Origin: Kofleriaceae bacterium
Lineage (GTDB): Bacteria; Myxococcota_A; Polyangia; Haliangiales; Haliangiaceae
DNA: 64,000 nucleotides
Assembly (NCBI GenBank): GCA_018057825.1
Contig: JAGPCY010000033.1
Span: 48,347 to 112,346, forward strand
Reading direction: 5' to 3'
Positions 41,551 to 51,731 of the stretch are shown here, piece by piece (positions within the stretch are counted from its first letter, which is position 1; every line of letters begins with the position of its first letter). The notes under the pieces were generated by a model. The model was not told the origin of the DNA and searched no databases. It saw only the letters and a program-made list of their open reading frames with translations. Position numbers and translations under genes: made by a program.

Positions 41551-43827
41551 ATGAAGCTCGTCGCCCTGCTCGGCGCGTCCGGCCTGTCGCTCCTCGCGTG
41601 TAAGGGCGGGTCCGCCCCGCCCGCGACCCCGGTCACGCCCGGCCCCGGCAGCGCGGTCGGCACGCCGGTCGGCCCCGACGCGGCGCCGGCCGATCCGCAC
41701 CTGGCCGCGCGCCGCGCCTTCGCCAACCCCGGCGGCATGTGGCTGCCGCAGCAGATGACCCTGCCCGGCCACGCCGCGACCTTCGCCGCCCTCGGCGTGA
41801 CGATCGATCCCACGACCCTGGCCGATCCGCTGGCCGCGCCGCTCGGCGCCATCGTGCGGCTCAACGGCTGCTCGGCGTCGCTGGTGTCGCCCGACGGGCT
41901 GGTCGTCACCAATCACCACTGCATCCAGAGCGCGCTGCAGATCAACTCGAGCCCGACCCGCAACCTGGTCAACGACGGGTTCGTCGCCGCCACCCGCGCC
42001 GACGAGCTGCCGGCCGGCCCGGCCGAGCGGGTCTTCGTGGCCCAGGCCTTCGCCGACGTGACGGGCAAGATCCGCGATGGCCTCGACGCGATCGCCGATC
42101 CAGGGACCCGGGTGCTCGAGGTCGAGCGCCGCCAGAAGCAGCTCATCGCCGACTGCGAGCGCGGCCGCCCTGGCCTGCGGTGCAGCATCGCCGAGCACTT
42201 CCGCGGCGGCACCTACGTCTTGACCGAGGAGCTCGAGATCCGCGACGTGCGCCTGGTCTACGCGCCGCCGCGCGGCATCGGCAACTACGGCGGCGAGGTC
42301 GACAACTGGCGGTGGCCGCGCCACACCGGCGACTTCTCGTTCTACCGCGCCTACGTCGGCCCCGACGGCGCCCCGGCCGACCCGTCGCCGGCCAACGTGC
42401 CGTACCGACCGCGCCACCACCTGCAGGTCAGCGATCGCGGGGTCGCGCCCCACGACTTCGTGATGATCGCCGGCTTCCCCGGCCGCACCACCCGCACCCG
42501 GACCGCGCGCGAGGTCACCCACGACGTCGAGTGGTTCTACCCGTACTTCGTCGCCCTCGCCCGCCAGCGCTACGACCTGGTGAGCGGGTTCCTGACCGCG
42601 CCCGGCGACACCGCGATCAAGGCCGGGGTGCAGAAGCAGCGCATCCAGAACGCCCTCGAGAAGACCGAGGGCGTGCGCAAGGGCCTGACCAGCGGCGACC
42701 TCTTGGCCCGAAAGGCCGACCTCGACGCCCGCATCGCGGCGTGGGCGGCCGCGCCCGGCCGCGAGCGCGAGCGGGCCGCCCTCGAGCGCCTGGCCGCCCT
42801 GATCGAAGACGAGCAACGCACCGCGCGCGCCGACTACGATCGCGCGGTCGCGCTGTCGTCGTCGCAGCTCCTGGGCGCCGCGCTGACGATCACCCGCTGG
42901 GCCGACGAGCGCACCAAGCCCGACGCCGACCGCAAGCCCGGCCTCCAGGACCGCGACCTGGCGCGGGCCCTGGCCGCGCAGAAGCAGCTCACGCGTCAGT
43001 ACGATCCGGCGATCGACCGCGCGATGCTGCGCCTGGCGCTGGTCCGTGCCCTCGAGCTGCCCGAGGCCGAGCGGCCGTGGCTGCGCGCGCTCCTCGGGCT
43101 CGGCCGACGCCAGGCCCTCGACGCCGCCGCGATCGATCGCACCCTCGACGGCTGGTACCGCGCGCCCGGCCTGGCCGACGAGGCCCGCCGCCTCGCGCTC
43201 CTCACCAAGGCCACCCCGCGCCAGCTCGCCCGCGATCGCGATCCGCTGCTGGCCGCGATCGGCCGGATCTGGAAGCTCTACAAGGCCGAGGAGCGGCGGG
43301 CCGACGCGCGGGCCGGTGAGCTGCTCCTGGTCGCGCCGGTCTACACGGCGGCGATGCGCGAGGTCCTGGGCGGCCAGCTCGCCCCGGACGCCAACTCGAC
43401 CCTGCGGATCACCTACGGCACGGTCAAGCCGCGCACCCCGGGGGACCCGGCCTTCACGACCGCCAGCCAGATCCTGGCCAAGGACACCGGGGTCGATCCC
43501 TTCGACGCCCCGCCCCGGCTCCTCGAGGCGATCCGGGCCCGGGCCTTCGGGCCCTACGCCGGCCCCGACGGCGAGTTGCCGGTCAACTTCCTCTCGGACC
43601 TCGACACCACCGGCGGAAACTCCGGCTCGGCGGTCCTCGACAAGGACGGCCGCCTGGTCGCGCTCAACTTCGACAGCACGATCGAGGGCGTGGCCTCCGA
43701 CGTGGTCTTCGACGGCGCGATGGTGCGCAAGATCCACGTCGACGTCCGCTACCTCTTGTGGGTCCTCGACCGCGTCGACGGCGCCGATCACCTGATCCGC
43801 GAGCTCGGCCTCGAGCCGCGCCTCTAG
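41551..43827 (+). CDS. S46-family dipeptidyl peptidase (DPP7/DPP11-like) lipoprotein
   Basis: 758-residue exported serine peptidase: signal with lipobox LLAC (Cys ~17), Ala/Pro spacer, then a chymotrypsin-like double barrel split by a helical domain. The catalytic His lies in LVVTNHHCIQSALQ (~122-123), the Asp in the conserved NWRWPRHTGDFSFYRAYV, and Ser691 in DTTGGNSGSAVLDKDGR. The intervening ~300 residues are the S46-specific helical region (LEKTEGVRKGLTSGDLLARK). The S1-pocket position that is Gly in DPP7 and Arg in DPP11 reads Ser709 by my alignment, so its dipeptide preference may differ. It probably trims extracellular peptides in the envelope. Convergent with a cytochrome gene across tract T5. 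Confidence 0.92.
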   Translation: MKLVALLGASGLSLLACKGGSAPPATPVTPGPGSAVGTPVGPDAAPADPHLAARRAFANPGGMWLPQQMTLPGHAATFAALGVTIDPTTLADPLAAPLGAIVRLNGCSASLVSPDGLVVTNHHCIQSALQINSSPTRNLVNDGFVAATRADELPAGPAERVFVAQAFADVTGKIRDGLDAIADPGTRVLEVERRQKQLIADCERGRPGLRCSIAEHFRGGTYVLTEELEIRDVRLVYAPPRGIGNYGGEVDNWRWPRHTGDFSFYRAYVGPDGAPADPSPANVPYRPRHHLQVSDRGVAPHDFVMIAGFPGRTTRTRTAREVTHDVEWFYPYFVALARQRYDLVSGFLTAPGDTAIKAGVQKQRIQNALEKTEGVRKGLTSGDLLARKADLDARIAAWAAAPGRERERAALERLAALIEDEQRTARADYDRAVALSSSQLLGAALTITRWADERTKPDADRKPGLQDRDLARALAAQKQLTRQYDPAIDRAMLRLALVRALELPEAERPWLRALLGLGRRQALDAAAIDRTLDGWYRAPGLADEARRLALLTKATPRQLARDRDPLLAAIGRIWKLYKAEERRADARAGELLLVAPVYTAAMREVLGGQLAPDANSTLRITYGTVKPRTPGDPAFTTASQILAKDTGVDPFDAPPRLLEAIRARAFGPYAGPDGELPVNFLSDLDTTGGNSGSAVLDKDGRLVALNFDSTIEGVASDVVFDGAMVRKIHVDVRYLLWVLDRVDGADHLIRELGLEPRL

Positions 43828-43970
43828 ACCTCCGCCTCGGTCTCGGCCTCGGCCTCGGTCTCGGCCTCGGTCTCCGCCTCGGTCTCGGCCTCGGTCTCGG
43901 CCTCGGTCTCGGCCTCGGTCTCGGTCTCCGCCTCGGTCTCCCCCTCCGCCTCCACCTCCGCCTCCGCCCC
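43828..43970. repeat. Hexamer tract T5 between convergent genes
   Basis: About 143 bases of CTCGGT/CTCGGC/CTCCGC hexamers on the plus strand. It starts directly after the peptidase stop codon and ends two bases before the cytochrome stop. The last part degrades to CTCCGC-rich units. Confidence 0.95.
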
Positions 43971-43972
43971 TC

Positions 43973-45088
43973 CTACGGCGTCGGGCAGGCGCCTGGTAGC
44001 TGCGTGATCCACTCGCCCAGGAGCGCCACGCTCTCAGCGTGGACCAGGTTGCGGCCGAGCTCCGGCATCCGGATCGCCGGCTCCACCGAGTTCAGGCGAA
44101 ACATCAGGATCGACTGCTCGGGCTGGCCCGGCACGATATCGAAGCGCAGACCGCCCGAGCCCGGTCCCGCCGCCACCGGGGTCTTGCACACGCCGAAGCG
44201 CTCCGGCTCGGTCTGCCCGATCGACAGATCGAGCCCCGACGTCCGCGCCGGTCCACGCGGGTTGTGGCAGTGCGCGCAGTTGACGTCGAGCCAGGTGCGG
44301 GCGCGCTGATCGAGGCTCGCGCTCGCGTCGCCCAGCGCGTGATCGATCGGCCACGCGGCCGCGGGCGGCGCGCCGGTCAGGCGCCCGGCGGCGATCATCG
44401 CCTCGAGCTGGTTGCCGCCGCCGCTCGCCGCTGGCCGATTGAGGCGACGCGCCCGCGGCCCGAGCGGCGCGACCACGCCGTCGAACTCGCCGTGGCAGTT
44501 GCCGCACTGGTTGATGTTGGGCACGACGTAGCGGTTGGTCCGGGTCGCGCCGTCGTCGTGGATCCACGAGGTGTCGAGGAACTCGCCAGCCACCGACAGA
44601 TCGGCGTCGCTGCCGTCGGGACGGTAGACGTAGGAGGCGGCGCGCCACCCGTCGGCCTGGTGCAGGAGCAGGCGGGTCTCGAGGAGCAGGCGGCCAGCGC
44701 CGGGGTCGCGCCGATCGCGCGGATACGCGAAGGACTTGACGAGGATCGCGCCGACCGGCAGCGCTAGCGGCTCATCGCCGTCGCGCCAGGCCGCCGCTTG
44801 ACCGGGCGGCAGGTACAACCAGCGCGCCTTGTCGGTGTAGTCGGAGAACAGCGGCTCCACGAGATCGAAGCGCACCAGCTCGGGCTGCGCGACCTGGCCC
44901 GGCAGATCGGTGAACAGCCGGTAGCTCGAGAGCTCCTGACACAGCCCGGTGGCCGGCATGACCGGGCCCGTGCCCGCCGCGACCTCGCAGTCGGCCGGCG
45001 GCGGCTCACCGTCATCGCCGCCGCACCCACTCGCGAGCGCCACCGCCAGCGCGGCCCCCGCGACCCGACTCCCAGCGGCCCGGCTCAC
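43973..45088 (-). CDS. SO2930-family diheme c-type cytochrome lipoprotein
   Basis: 371-residue exported protein from GTG 45088 (signal ending ALASGC, lipobox Cys ~22). Two c-type heme motifs CxxCH are present: QCGNCHGEF and NCAHCHNPRG, in the order and spacing of SO2930-type proteins (TIGR03806 group), with LFTDLPGQVAQPELVRFDLV, YLPPGQAAAWRDGDEPLALP and SFAYPRDR in the N-terminal half. The heme iron ligands beyond the two motif His are not certain; a late MPELGRNLVHAES could donate Met. This family is paired with a beta-helix protein, here the next gene upstream, overlapping by GTGA. It probably carries electrons at the cell envelope with that partner. Role unproven. Confidence 0.88.
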   Translation of the reverse strand: MSRAAGSRVAGAALAVALASGCGGDDGEPPPADCEVAAGTGPVMPATGLCQELSSYRLFTDLPGQVAQPELVRFDLVEPLFSDYTDKARWLYLPPGQAAAWRDGDEPLALPVGAILVKSFAYPRDRRDPGAGRLLLETRLLLHQADGWRAASYVYRPDGSDADLSVAGEFLDTSWIHDDGATRTNRYVVPNINQCGNCHGEFDGVVAPLGPRARRLNRPAASGGGNQLEAMIAAGRLTGAPPAAAWPIDHALGDASASLDQRARTWLDVNCAHCHNPRGPARTSGLDLSIGQTEPERFGVCKTPVAAGPGSGGLRFDIVPGQPEQSILMFRLNSVEPAIRMPELGRNLVHAESVALLGEWITQLPGACPTP

Positions 45089-46368
45089 GGCAGGGTCACC
45101 GCCGGCAGCGCCGGCAGGGTGCAGTCGTGCGGCGCCAGGTCGGTGGTCGGCACCGGATCGGTGCGCAGCGGCACCCGCAGGTTGGCGAAGTCGATCGCCG
45201 CGCCGGCCCGGGTGTTGTTCTTGATGCACAGCGCGTACTGCGACATCAGGTTGCCGGCGCCGTCGACCTTGGCCGGATCGGCGTCGCCGTCCCAGACCAC
45301 GTCCGGCACCCCGGTGGCGTTGGGGTTGATGCTGGCCTCGCCGAGCGCGATGATCAGGAACGCGCCGAGGTCGCCGGTCGGCGCCATCGCCCGACCGACG
45401 ATCCGGTTGTCGTGGATGTGGATCGTGTCGGTGAAGGCGTCGTAGTTGGGGTCGGTGAACGGCCGCATCGTCGTGCCGTAGCCGATGATCCCGATGTGGA
45501 TCGACAGGTGGTTCTCGATGTCGTTGTCGAAGATCTCGACCTCGTGGGCGGCCAGGAGCGCGATGCCGGTGCCGGTCGGCACCAGACCGACGATGTTGCC
45601 GGCCGGCGCGAAGTTGGTGGTGTTGTTGTCGACGATGCGGTTGCCGAACACCCGGGTGCCGCGGCCGTTGGCGACCTGGAGCCCGGGCAGCGAGAACACC
45701 AGGAGCCCGCCGGTGTTCTTGGTCGCGGTGTTGTCGTAGACGTCGGCCCGGGTCGAGTTCTCGATCTCGATGCCGGCGACGTTCTCGGTCGCGACGTTGT
45801 TGCGGACCACGATGTTGTCCGACTGCCCGACGTAGATGCCGGCGTCCGACGCGCCGCGGACGTAGCTGTCCTCGATCAAGACGTCGGCGCACTGCACCGG
45901 GTACAGGCCGTAGGCGCCGTTGGTCTCGGCCGGCCCGTTGGTCCACTCGACCCGGACGTCGCGCACGGTCACGCCGTCGACGCCCTCCCACTTGATCGAG
46001 TCCCCCGGGGTGTTCTCGACGCCCAGGTGCTCGACCGTCGACGCATCGCCGGTGATCAAGATGCCCTGGGCCCCGGTCGAGTCGTCGAACGCCAGGATCG
46101 TGCCGTCCTCGCCGCTGCCGGCGCCGACCAGCCGGACGTTGGGCACGGTCAGGCTGAGGTCGCGATCGATCGGATAGCGACCGGCGCCGAAGCCGATCGT
46201 CTGCCCCGGCGTCGCGGTCACGAAGGCGGTCTGGATCTCCTCGCCGCCAGCGCCCACCGGGATCGCGGTGCACGCGGTGTCGATCGACGCGCATGGGTTG
46301 CGGTCGCCGTCGTCGCTGCACGCGGCGGCAGCCAGGACGATCAGGCACAAGCGATGACGTAGGCTCAT
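45085..46368 (-). CDS. Parallel beta-helix lipoprotein (SO2931 type)
   Basis: 427-residue exported protein: signal LIVLAAAACSDD with lipobox AAAC at ~14-17, then a right-handed beta-helix built from repeated NxxVxxNxA-type rungs (SDNIVVRNNVATENVAGIEI, STRADVYDNTATKNTGGLLV, GTRVFGNRIVDNNTTNF, EVEIFDNDIENHLSIHIG, DTIHIHDNRIVGRAMA). This is the partner family of SO2930 (TIGR03805 group). The pair is conserved as a two-gene unit in proteobacteria, and here the stop overlaps the cytochrome GTG. Beta-helix proteins usually bind or cleave polysaccharide, but no catalytic acid cluster is obvious. Both genes are likely one transcript. Confidence 0.88.
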   Translation of the reverse strand: MSLRHRLCLIVLAAAACSDDGDRNPCASIDTACTAIPVGAGGEEIQTAFVTATPGQTIGFGAGRYPIDRDLSLTVPNVRLVGAGSGEDGTILAFDDSTGAQGILITGDASTVEHLGVENTPGDSIKWEGVDGVTVRDVRVEWTNGPAETNGAYGLYPVQCADVLIEDSYVRGASDAGIYVGQSDNIVVRNNVATENVAGIEIENSTRADVYDNTATKNTGGLLVFSLPGLQVANGRGTRVFGNRIVDNNTTNFAPAGNIVGLVPTGTGIALLAAHEVEIFDNDIENHLSIHIGIIGYGTTMRPFTDPNYDAFTDTIHIHDNRIVGRAMAPTGDLGAFLIIALGEASINPNATGVPDVVWDGDADPAKVDGAGNLMSQYALCIKNNTRAGAAIDFANLRVPLRTDPVPTTDLAPHDCTLPALPAVTLP

Positions 46369-46401
46369 GCCGGCCAGGTTCCCCCGGCCGCCGCCCCGAC
46401 G

Positions 46402-46992
46402 TCAACCGCCGGTTGCGGCCGGGCAGCGCAGCGACGCGAAGAACCGCTCCTCGGCGGCGCGCCAGGCCGCGCGGGCCTCCGCGGCCACCGCCCACTCGAC
46501 GACCACCGGAGCGCCGCCGATCGCGAAGGCCCGCACCACCCGGACCCGGGCTGGCGTGCGGTGCTCGACGTGACCGATCGCGCCGTCGTCGCCGACCACC
46601 GCGCCGGTGGCGGCGTCGCCCGGGCTGGTCGCCTCCTGCTGGACCGCCGATCGCCCGCACACCGTGACGTCGGCCGGCGCGGCGAGCTGGCCCCCACCTG
46701 CGGTGACCAGGCCCTGCCAGTGGGCCAGGCTCCACGGGCCCCCGGTCCAGGCGCCGATCGCGATCGGGCCGTCGGCCAGCACCACGTAGGTCATGCCGCC
46801 GGCCACGCCCTGGCTGGGCGGCGCGGCGATCGGCGCGTCGAAGCTGAGGCCCAGCGGCGTCTCGAGGGTGCGCCAGGTCAACGCGGGAGAGGTGGACACC
46901 GGGGGCTCCTTGGTCGGGGACGGGGCCTCGCGCGAGGCCGAACGGCCACAGGCGGCGAGCGCCAGGGCGAGGAGGACCGCGCCGGCGGTCAT
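46402..46992 (-). CDS. Lipoprotein of unknown function
   Basis: 196 residues from ATG 46992, which overlaps the stop of the giant DUF4157 gene (ATGA). Signal [19 protein letters not shown] with lipobox at ~12-15. The mature region has strands [39 protein letters not shown] and [20 protein letters not shown] and ends with two cysteines in LRCPAATGG context. It resembles small exported proteins of about 150-200 residues but I cannot place it. Coupling to the DUF4157 gene suggests it could be an immunity or partner protein for that putative effector, which is a testable inference. Confidence 0.6.
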   Translation of the reverse strand: MTAGAVLLALALAACGRSASREAPSPTKEPPVSTSPALTWRTLETPLGLSFDAPIAAPPSQGVAGGMTYVVLADGPIAIGAWTGGPWSLAHWQGLVTAGGGQLAAPADVTVCGRSAVQQEATSPGDAATGAVVGDDGAIGHVEHRTPARVRVVRAFAIGGAPVVVEWAVAAEARAAWRAAEERFFASLRCPAATGG

Positions 46993-49900
46993 CGCGGGAT
47001 CCCCAGCGCGGTCTTCACGTCATCGCGCTCGCCCAGCGGCGGCGCCGAGCCGACGATGATGCGGGTCGTGAACTTGCTCTCGACCAGATCGCGCCAGTCG
47101 CGGTTGTTGTGGACCTCGCCCTGGTCGGGCGCCGCGCACAGCGCGTACTTGGCGACGATCGCCGCGCGCTTGGCCGGATAGTCGGCGACCACGCCGGTGT
47201 AGCTCTCGACCTCGCGCCGCAGGTCGGCGAGCTGCGGCGACAGGGTCAGGTTGATGCCGTCGGGGAACAGGTAGTTGTCGGCGCGATCGCGGAAGCCGTT
47301 GTCGTTGGTGTCGTAGGCCGGCTTGACGAACGGATAAGTCGGGCTGCCGTAGACGTGGTTGAAGATCGCCCGGGCCCGCGGCGACTTGGGCCCGAGGCCC
47401 GACATCGTCGGATCGAAGGCCGTCGACTGTCCGGCGCCGACGCCCATGATCCAGTACGCGCGGAACTCGGTGGCGTAGCGATCCCACTGCCCGGGGGCGC
47501 CGCCGTCGCGATCGGCGGCGTGGATGCCCTCGTGGGTCAACAGATCCGACATCTGGGCCAGGGCGCGATGGGCGCCGCCGATCGTCGGGGTCGCGTTCAG
47601 GAACACGGTGTTGGGATGCATGCCCCAGCGCCAGCCGGCGGCCCCCGACTGCGCGACCAGGGTGTTGGTCGCGGTGCCGAGCGGATCGAGCACGCCCATC
47701 GCGTAGGCGACCTGGGTCGCCGGGTTGCCGGCCAGGGCCGCCACCGCCGCCGCCGAGTCGGAGCGGATGAGACAGGCCTTGATCTGGAGGACCCCGGAGG
47801 CGACGGCGTTGGCCACGCGCTGCGAGGTCCCGCCCAGGCCGTTCATGAAGTGGAGCAGCGACCCGGCGGTGGCGATCGGCTGGTTGATCCACGCGTTGTC
47901 GGCGGTGAGCTGGGCCGCGTCGCCGCCGACCGCCGGGCTCGGCGCCAACGTGAACGGCACGGTGATCGTGTGGACCGCGACCCCGCCCTGGGTGAAGCGG
48001 ATGCTCGCCTCCATGACCTCGGGCGCGCCGAGGCCGGCCGGCTCGCGCAAGATCGTATCGAACAGCGACGCCGAGCGCGCGCGCGACGGGAACCCGGCGG
48101 CGGTGAAGGTCTCGACCACGACGCCCGCCTTCTTGAGGGTGCCGTCCATCTCGAGGCTGAGGCCGGGGTTGGTGCCGGCCGACAGCGCCGGCGCGATCCG
48201 CAGCGGGCACTGGCCGCCGAAGTAGTGCGCCGTGCTCCCCGAGCCGATCGCGGTGCGGCTGTTCTGGTTCATGTACGTCAGGCCCGCGGTGATGTTGGCC
48301 CGGAACCAGTCGAGGCGCTTGTCGTCGACCACCACGGTCGCGGTCTTCTCGGGGAAGGTCGCGGTCGACAGCGGCGGCAGGGTCACGCGCGCGGTGAAGG
48401 TGGTGTTGACCGCGGCCCCGACCGGCGCCGGGTTGACCTGGGCCGTGTGGTCGGAGGCGGCGGCCCCCGGTGCCCACGCGGTCTCGTCCTCCTGACCGCT
48501 CACCACCTGCGCCGCCGGCTCGATCACCACCCGCCGACGGACGCCGAGGCCGGGGTTGGGCACCGCCGAGCGGATCTGGAAGGCCAGCGGGTGGCTGTCG
48601 GACTGGCCGTGGCTCGGCGACGCCGGCGCGGCCACGGTGATGCCACCGAGCCAGGCGGTCTGCGCCGCGTTGGGGGTCGGCGCGACCTCGACCGGGGCTG
48701 GCGCCACCGGCCCCGGCGCGACCGGCGCCACCGCCGGCAAGCTGGTGGTCACGACCGACCACAGATCGCCGCGCAGGGTCGAGGTCGCGGCCGCGGTCGG
48801 CCCGCTGATCTTGTCGTCGACCGCCTGCCGCCACAGGTGCGAGCGCTCGATCTCCTGGCGATCGCGAGCGTCGAGGGCGGTGGCCTTGGGGCGCACCGCG
48901 CCGACCAGCGCGACGTAGCCGGCGTCGCCGGTGCCGGTCGCGACCACCGCCGGCGGCGCCAGGGTCGCCCGCAGCTCCTGCAGGCGCGGCGACGCGGTCA
49001 GGTTGGTGCCGTCGGGCCCGACGTAGGTGTCGGCGAACTGCCGGAAGCCGGCCGGCGCGTCGGTGTCGTAGGCGGTGCGGTAGGTCGCCAGGGCGTACAG
49101 CTCGAGGAAGATGTGTCGGCTGCGCGCGCTGCGCGGCCCCTTGCTGTCGAGGCTGGGATCGAGATCGGCGGTGAACGCCGCGAAGCGCGCGCTGTCCCAG
49201 CGGGCGTTGAACTCGGCGCGGTAGGTCGCGCGCGCGTCGGCGCTGCCGTCGGCGGCGGTGCCGGCCTGGCGCACGCAGAACTCGCGCAGCGCGTCGGCGC
49301 CGGCCGGCGGCAGCGCGGTCGCCGCGAAGGTCCCGGCGTCGACGCCCTGGGCGTAGTTCTTGACCGGCACCGGCCAGTCGCGCTCGGGCCCGAGCTCGAG
49401 CATCGCCACCGAGCGGAAGGCCTCGGCCCACGACAGCTTGCCGTCGTTCACGAAGGTCTCGAGGCCGGCGCGCACGGTGGCGTCGCCAGCCCGGGTGGTG
49501 CCGGCGGCGCCCAGCGCCGTCCAGTACCCGGCGACGTCGCGCGGCGAGGCGTGGAGCCGAGCGTGGAGCTGGGCCAGGAGAGGATCGCTCGGGGTCGACT
49601 TCGGGCATCGCCGCAGCGACATCGGGGTCCGGCTCAGGCGCGCGACCGCGCCCTTGACCCCGCCGTAGACCCGCGCGAGGACCCCGGCGGTCGCCTGGTC
49701 AGCCTCGGCCTCGGCCTCGCCGTCGACCGCGCCTTCGACGGGCTTGCGCTGCACCGCCGCCGGGCCGGCGTCGCGCTGCTGGACCACGTGGGCCAGCTCG
49801 TGGGCGATCAGGGCGTCCCCTTCGACGGTGCCCGGGCGGTAGGCGCCGGCGGCGAAGACGACGTGCTCGCCGACCGCGAAGGCGTGGGCCGACTCGGCGT

Positions 49901-50924
49901 CGGCCAGGCGCGCGGCGGTGGCGTCGGTGTGGACCCGCACGTGATCGAGCGACGCGCCATAGCTGTCGGCGGCGGCCGCGGCCACTGGCGCGTCGAGGGC
50001 GCGCCCGGGGCCGAGCTCGGCCAGCATCCGCGCCGGGCTGCCGGCCGCCGCGGGCGCGGCGGCGGCGGCCGACGGCTCGCCGAGCTCGGGCGGCGTCGCG
50101 CCGGTGTCACGCCACGCCCGGACCCCAGTCCGGACCCGGGCCACCACGATCGGGATCATGTCGCGCGCGGTCCGCGCGCCCCGCACCTCGGGGGCGAAGC
50201 GCCGCAGGAGCGCCTCGCCGTCGGCCGCCGGACGACCGCCGTAGCGCCCGAAGTAGGTGTCGATGATCGGGCAGCCCATCGTCGACAAGATCGGACCGAG
50301 CTCCTCGTCGGCGGCCGCCGACACCGCCTCGCGCAGCTCGGCGACGAAGGTGCTCTTGAGCATCTGCCCGGCGACGGTCGGCCCGTCGTCGACGACCAGC
50401 GCGGTGGGCGCGGCCCCGGCGGTGACCGCGCCGGCCACCTGATCGGCCTGGTGCTCGGCCGGGCTGTCGGCGGCGCCGACCTCGAGCTTGGCCGCCGGCA
50501 TGCGGGCGCCGCCGCCCTGCTGCGCGACGTGGGTCAGCTCGTGGGCCATCAAGCCGACGTCGGCCGGCGACTCGTCAGCGCCGAGGAACACGTCGGTGCC
50601 GTAGGCGAAGGCCCGGGCCCCCATCGCCGCGCTGGCCTGGTTGGCGAGCGGATCGGTGTGGACCCGCGCGCTCGCCACGTCGGCGCCGACCTGGGCGCTG
50701 ACCTGGGCCGCCAGGCCGGCGTCGACCGGCTGACCGGCGCCGCGGTGCTCGACCGCGGCGGTCGCGGCGTCGTGGATCGTCGGTGCGTCGCCGTCGCCCG
50801 GCAGCGCGCGCGCCAGCGCCGGATACGCGGCGCCGACCAGCGTCCGTCGCCCGACCGGGGCCGCGCCGACCGGATCACCGCCGTCGCCATCGTCGAGACG
50901 CCGACCGAACTCACGCGTCGCCAT
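46989..50924 (-). CDS. Giant protein with tandem eCIS-core (DUF4157) domains and C-terminal HExxH region
   Basis: 1311 residues, no signal peptide. Two DUF4157 (eCIS core) domains: ~70-140 with [20 protein letters not shown] and HELTHVAQQ (HELTH at 128-132), and ~298-390 with [20 protein letters not shown] and HELAHVVQQ (375-379). Such domains occur on proteins delivered by extracellular contractile injection systems and in polymorphic toxins. The remainder contains two copies of one further domain, ~567-653 and ~1149-1236, sharing DPSLDSKGP / [10 protein letters not shown] and PDGTNLT / PDGINLT blocks; only the second is preceded by a zincin-like HEGIH (1131-1135). A Pro/Ala segment (~700-740) separates the halves. 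No injection-system structural genes are in the window. Its stop overlaps a lipoprotein start. Confidence 0.88.
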   Translation of the reverse strand: MATREFGRRLDDGDGGDPVGAAPVGRRTLVGAAYPALARALPGDGDAPTIHDAATAAVEHRGAGQPVDAGLAAQVSAQVGADVASARVHTDPLANQASAAMGARAFAYGTDVFLGADESPADVGLMAHELTHVAQQGGGARMPAAKLEVGAADSPAEHQADQVAGAVTAGAAPTALVVDDGPTVAGQMLKSTFVAELREAVSAAADEELGPILSTMGCPIIDTYFGRYGGRPAADGEALLRRFAPEVRGARTARDMIPIVVARVRTGVRAWRDTGATPPELGEPSAAAAAPAAAGSPARMLAELGPGRALDAPVAAAAADSYGASLDHVRVHTDATAARLADAESAHAFAVGEHVVFAAGAYRPGTVEGDALIAHELAHVVQQRDAGPAAVQRKPVEGAVDGEAEAEADQATAGVLARVYGGVKGAVARLSRTPMSLRRCPKSTPSDPLLAQLHARLHASPRDVAGYWTALGAAGTTRAGDATVRAGLETFVNDGKLSWAEAFRSVAMLELGPERDWPVPVKNYAQGVDAGTFAATALPPAGADALREFCVRQAGTAADGSADARATYRAEFNARWDSARFAAFTADLDPSLDSKGPRSARSRHIFLELYALATYRTAYDTDAPAGFRQFADTYVGPDGTNLTASPRLQELRATLAPPAVVATGTGDAGYVALVGAVRPKATALDARDRQEIERSHLWRQAVDDKISGPTAAATSTLRGDLWSVVTTSLPAVAPVAPGPVAPAPVEVAPTPNAAQTAWLGGITVAAPASPSHGQSDSHPLAFQIRSAVPNPGLGVRRRVVIEPAAQVVSGQEDETAWAPGAAASDHTAQVNPAPVGAAVNTTFTARVTLPPLSTATFPEKTATVVVDDKRLDWFRANITAGLTYMNQNSRTAIGSGSTAHYFGGQCPLRIAPALSAGTNPGLSLEMDGTLKKAGVVVETFTAAGFPSRARSASLFDTILREPAGLGAPEVMEASIRFTQGGVAVHTITVPFTLAPSPAVGGDAAQLTADNAWINQPIATAGSLLHFMNGLGGTSQRVANAVASGVLQIKACLIRSDSAAAVAALAGNPATQVAYAMGVLDPLGTATNTLVAQSGAAGWRWGMHPNTVFLNATPTIGGAHRALAQMSDLLTHEGIHAADRDGGAPGQWDRYATEFRAYWIMGVGAGQSTAFDPTMSGLGPKSPRARAIFNHVYGSPTYPFVKPAYDTNDNGFRDRADNYLFPDGINLTLSPQLADLRREVESYTGVVADYPAKRAAIVAKYALCAAPDQGEVHNNRDWRDLVESKFTTRIIVGSAPPLGERDDVKTALGIPR

Positions 50925-50930
50925 GGCGTC

Positions 50931-50936
50931 AAGCTA
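50931..50936 (-). promoter_or_regulatory. Candidate leaderless -10 hexamer TAGCTT
   Basis: Minus-strand TAGCTT ends 6 bases before the ATG of the DUF4157 gene. Confidence 0.42.
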
Positions 50937-51019
50937 TCACGCGCTCGACGGCAGACCGTGGCAATCACCAGGCCTGCGACGATCTGGATGATCGGGAATC
51001 CCGGAAAATTCTACGACGC

Positions 51020-51619
<600 letters not shown>

Positions 51620-51625
51620 GCCCCG

Positions 51626-51631
51626 AGTGTA
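51626..51631 (-). promoter_or_regulatory. Candidate leaderless -10 hexamer TACACT (LeuA-domain gene)
   Basis: Minus-strand TACACT ends 6 bases before GTG 51619 and supports that start over longer in-frame alternatives. Confidence 0.48.
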
Positions 51632-51718
51632 GCGCACCGCGCCGCCATCGCCGCCGGTCGTGCCAGGGGTCACGGCGTCACCCGCCAGCGCGATCCCGCG
51701 CCGACCTGCCGACGATGG

Positions 51719-51724
51719 CATAGT
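51719..51724 (+). promoter_or_regulatory. Candidate leaderless -10 hexamer CATAGT
   Basis: CATAGT ends 7 bases before the ATG of the uracil-DNA glycosylase gene; a weaker member of the set because the first base is C. Confidence 0.35.
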
Positions 51725-51731
51725 GCGCGCC

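Noticed and set aside
46989..50924. A complete extracellular contractile injection system locus
   Set aside because: No tube, sheath, baseplate or AAA+ gene is in the window; only the DUF4157 protein.
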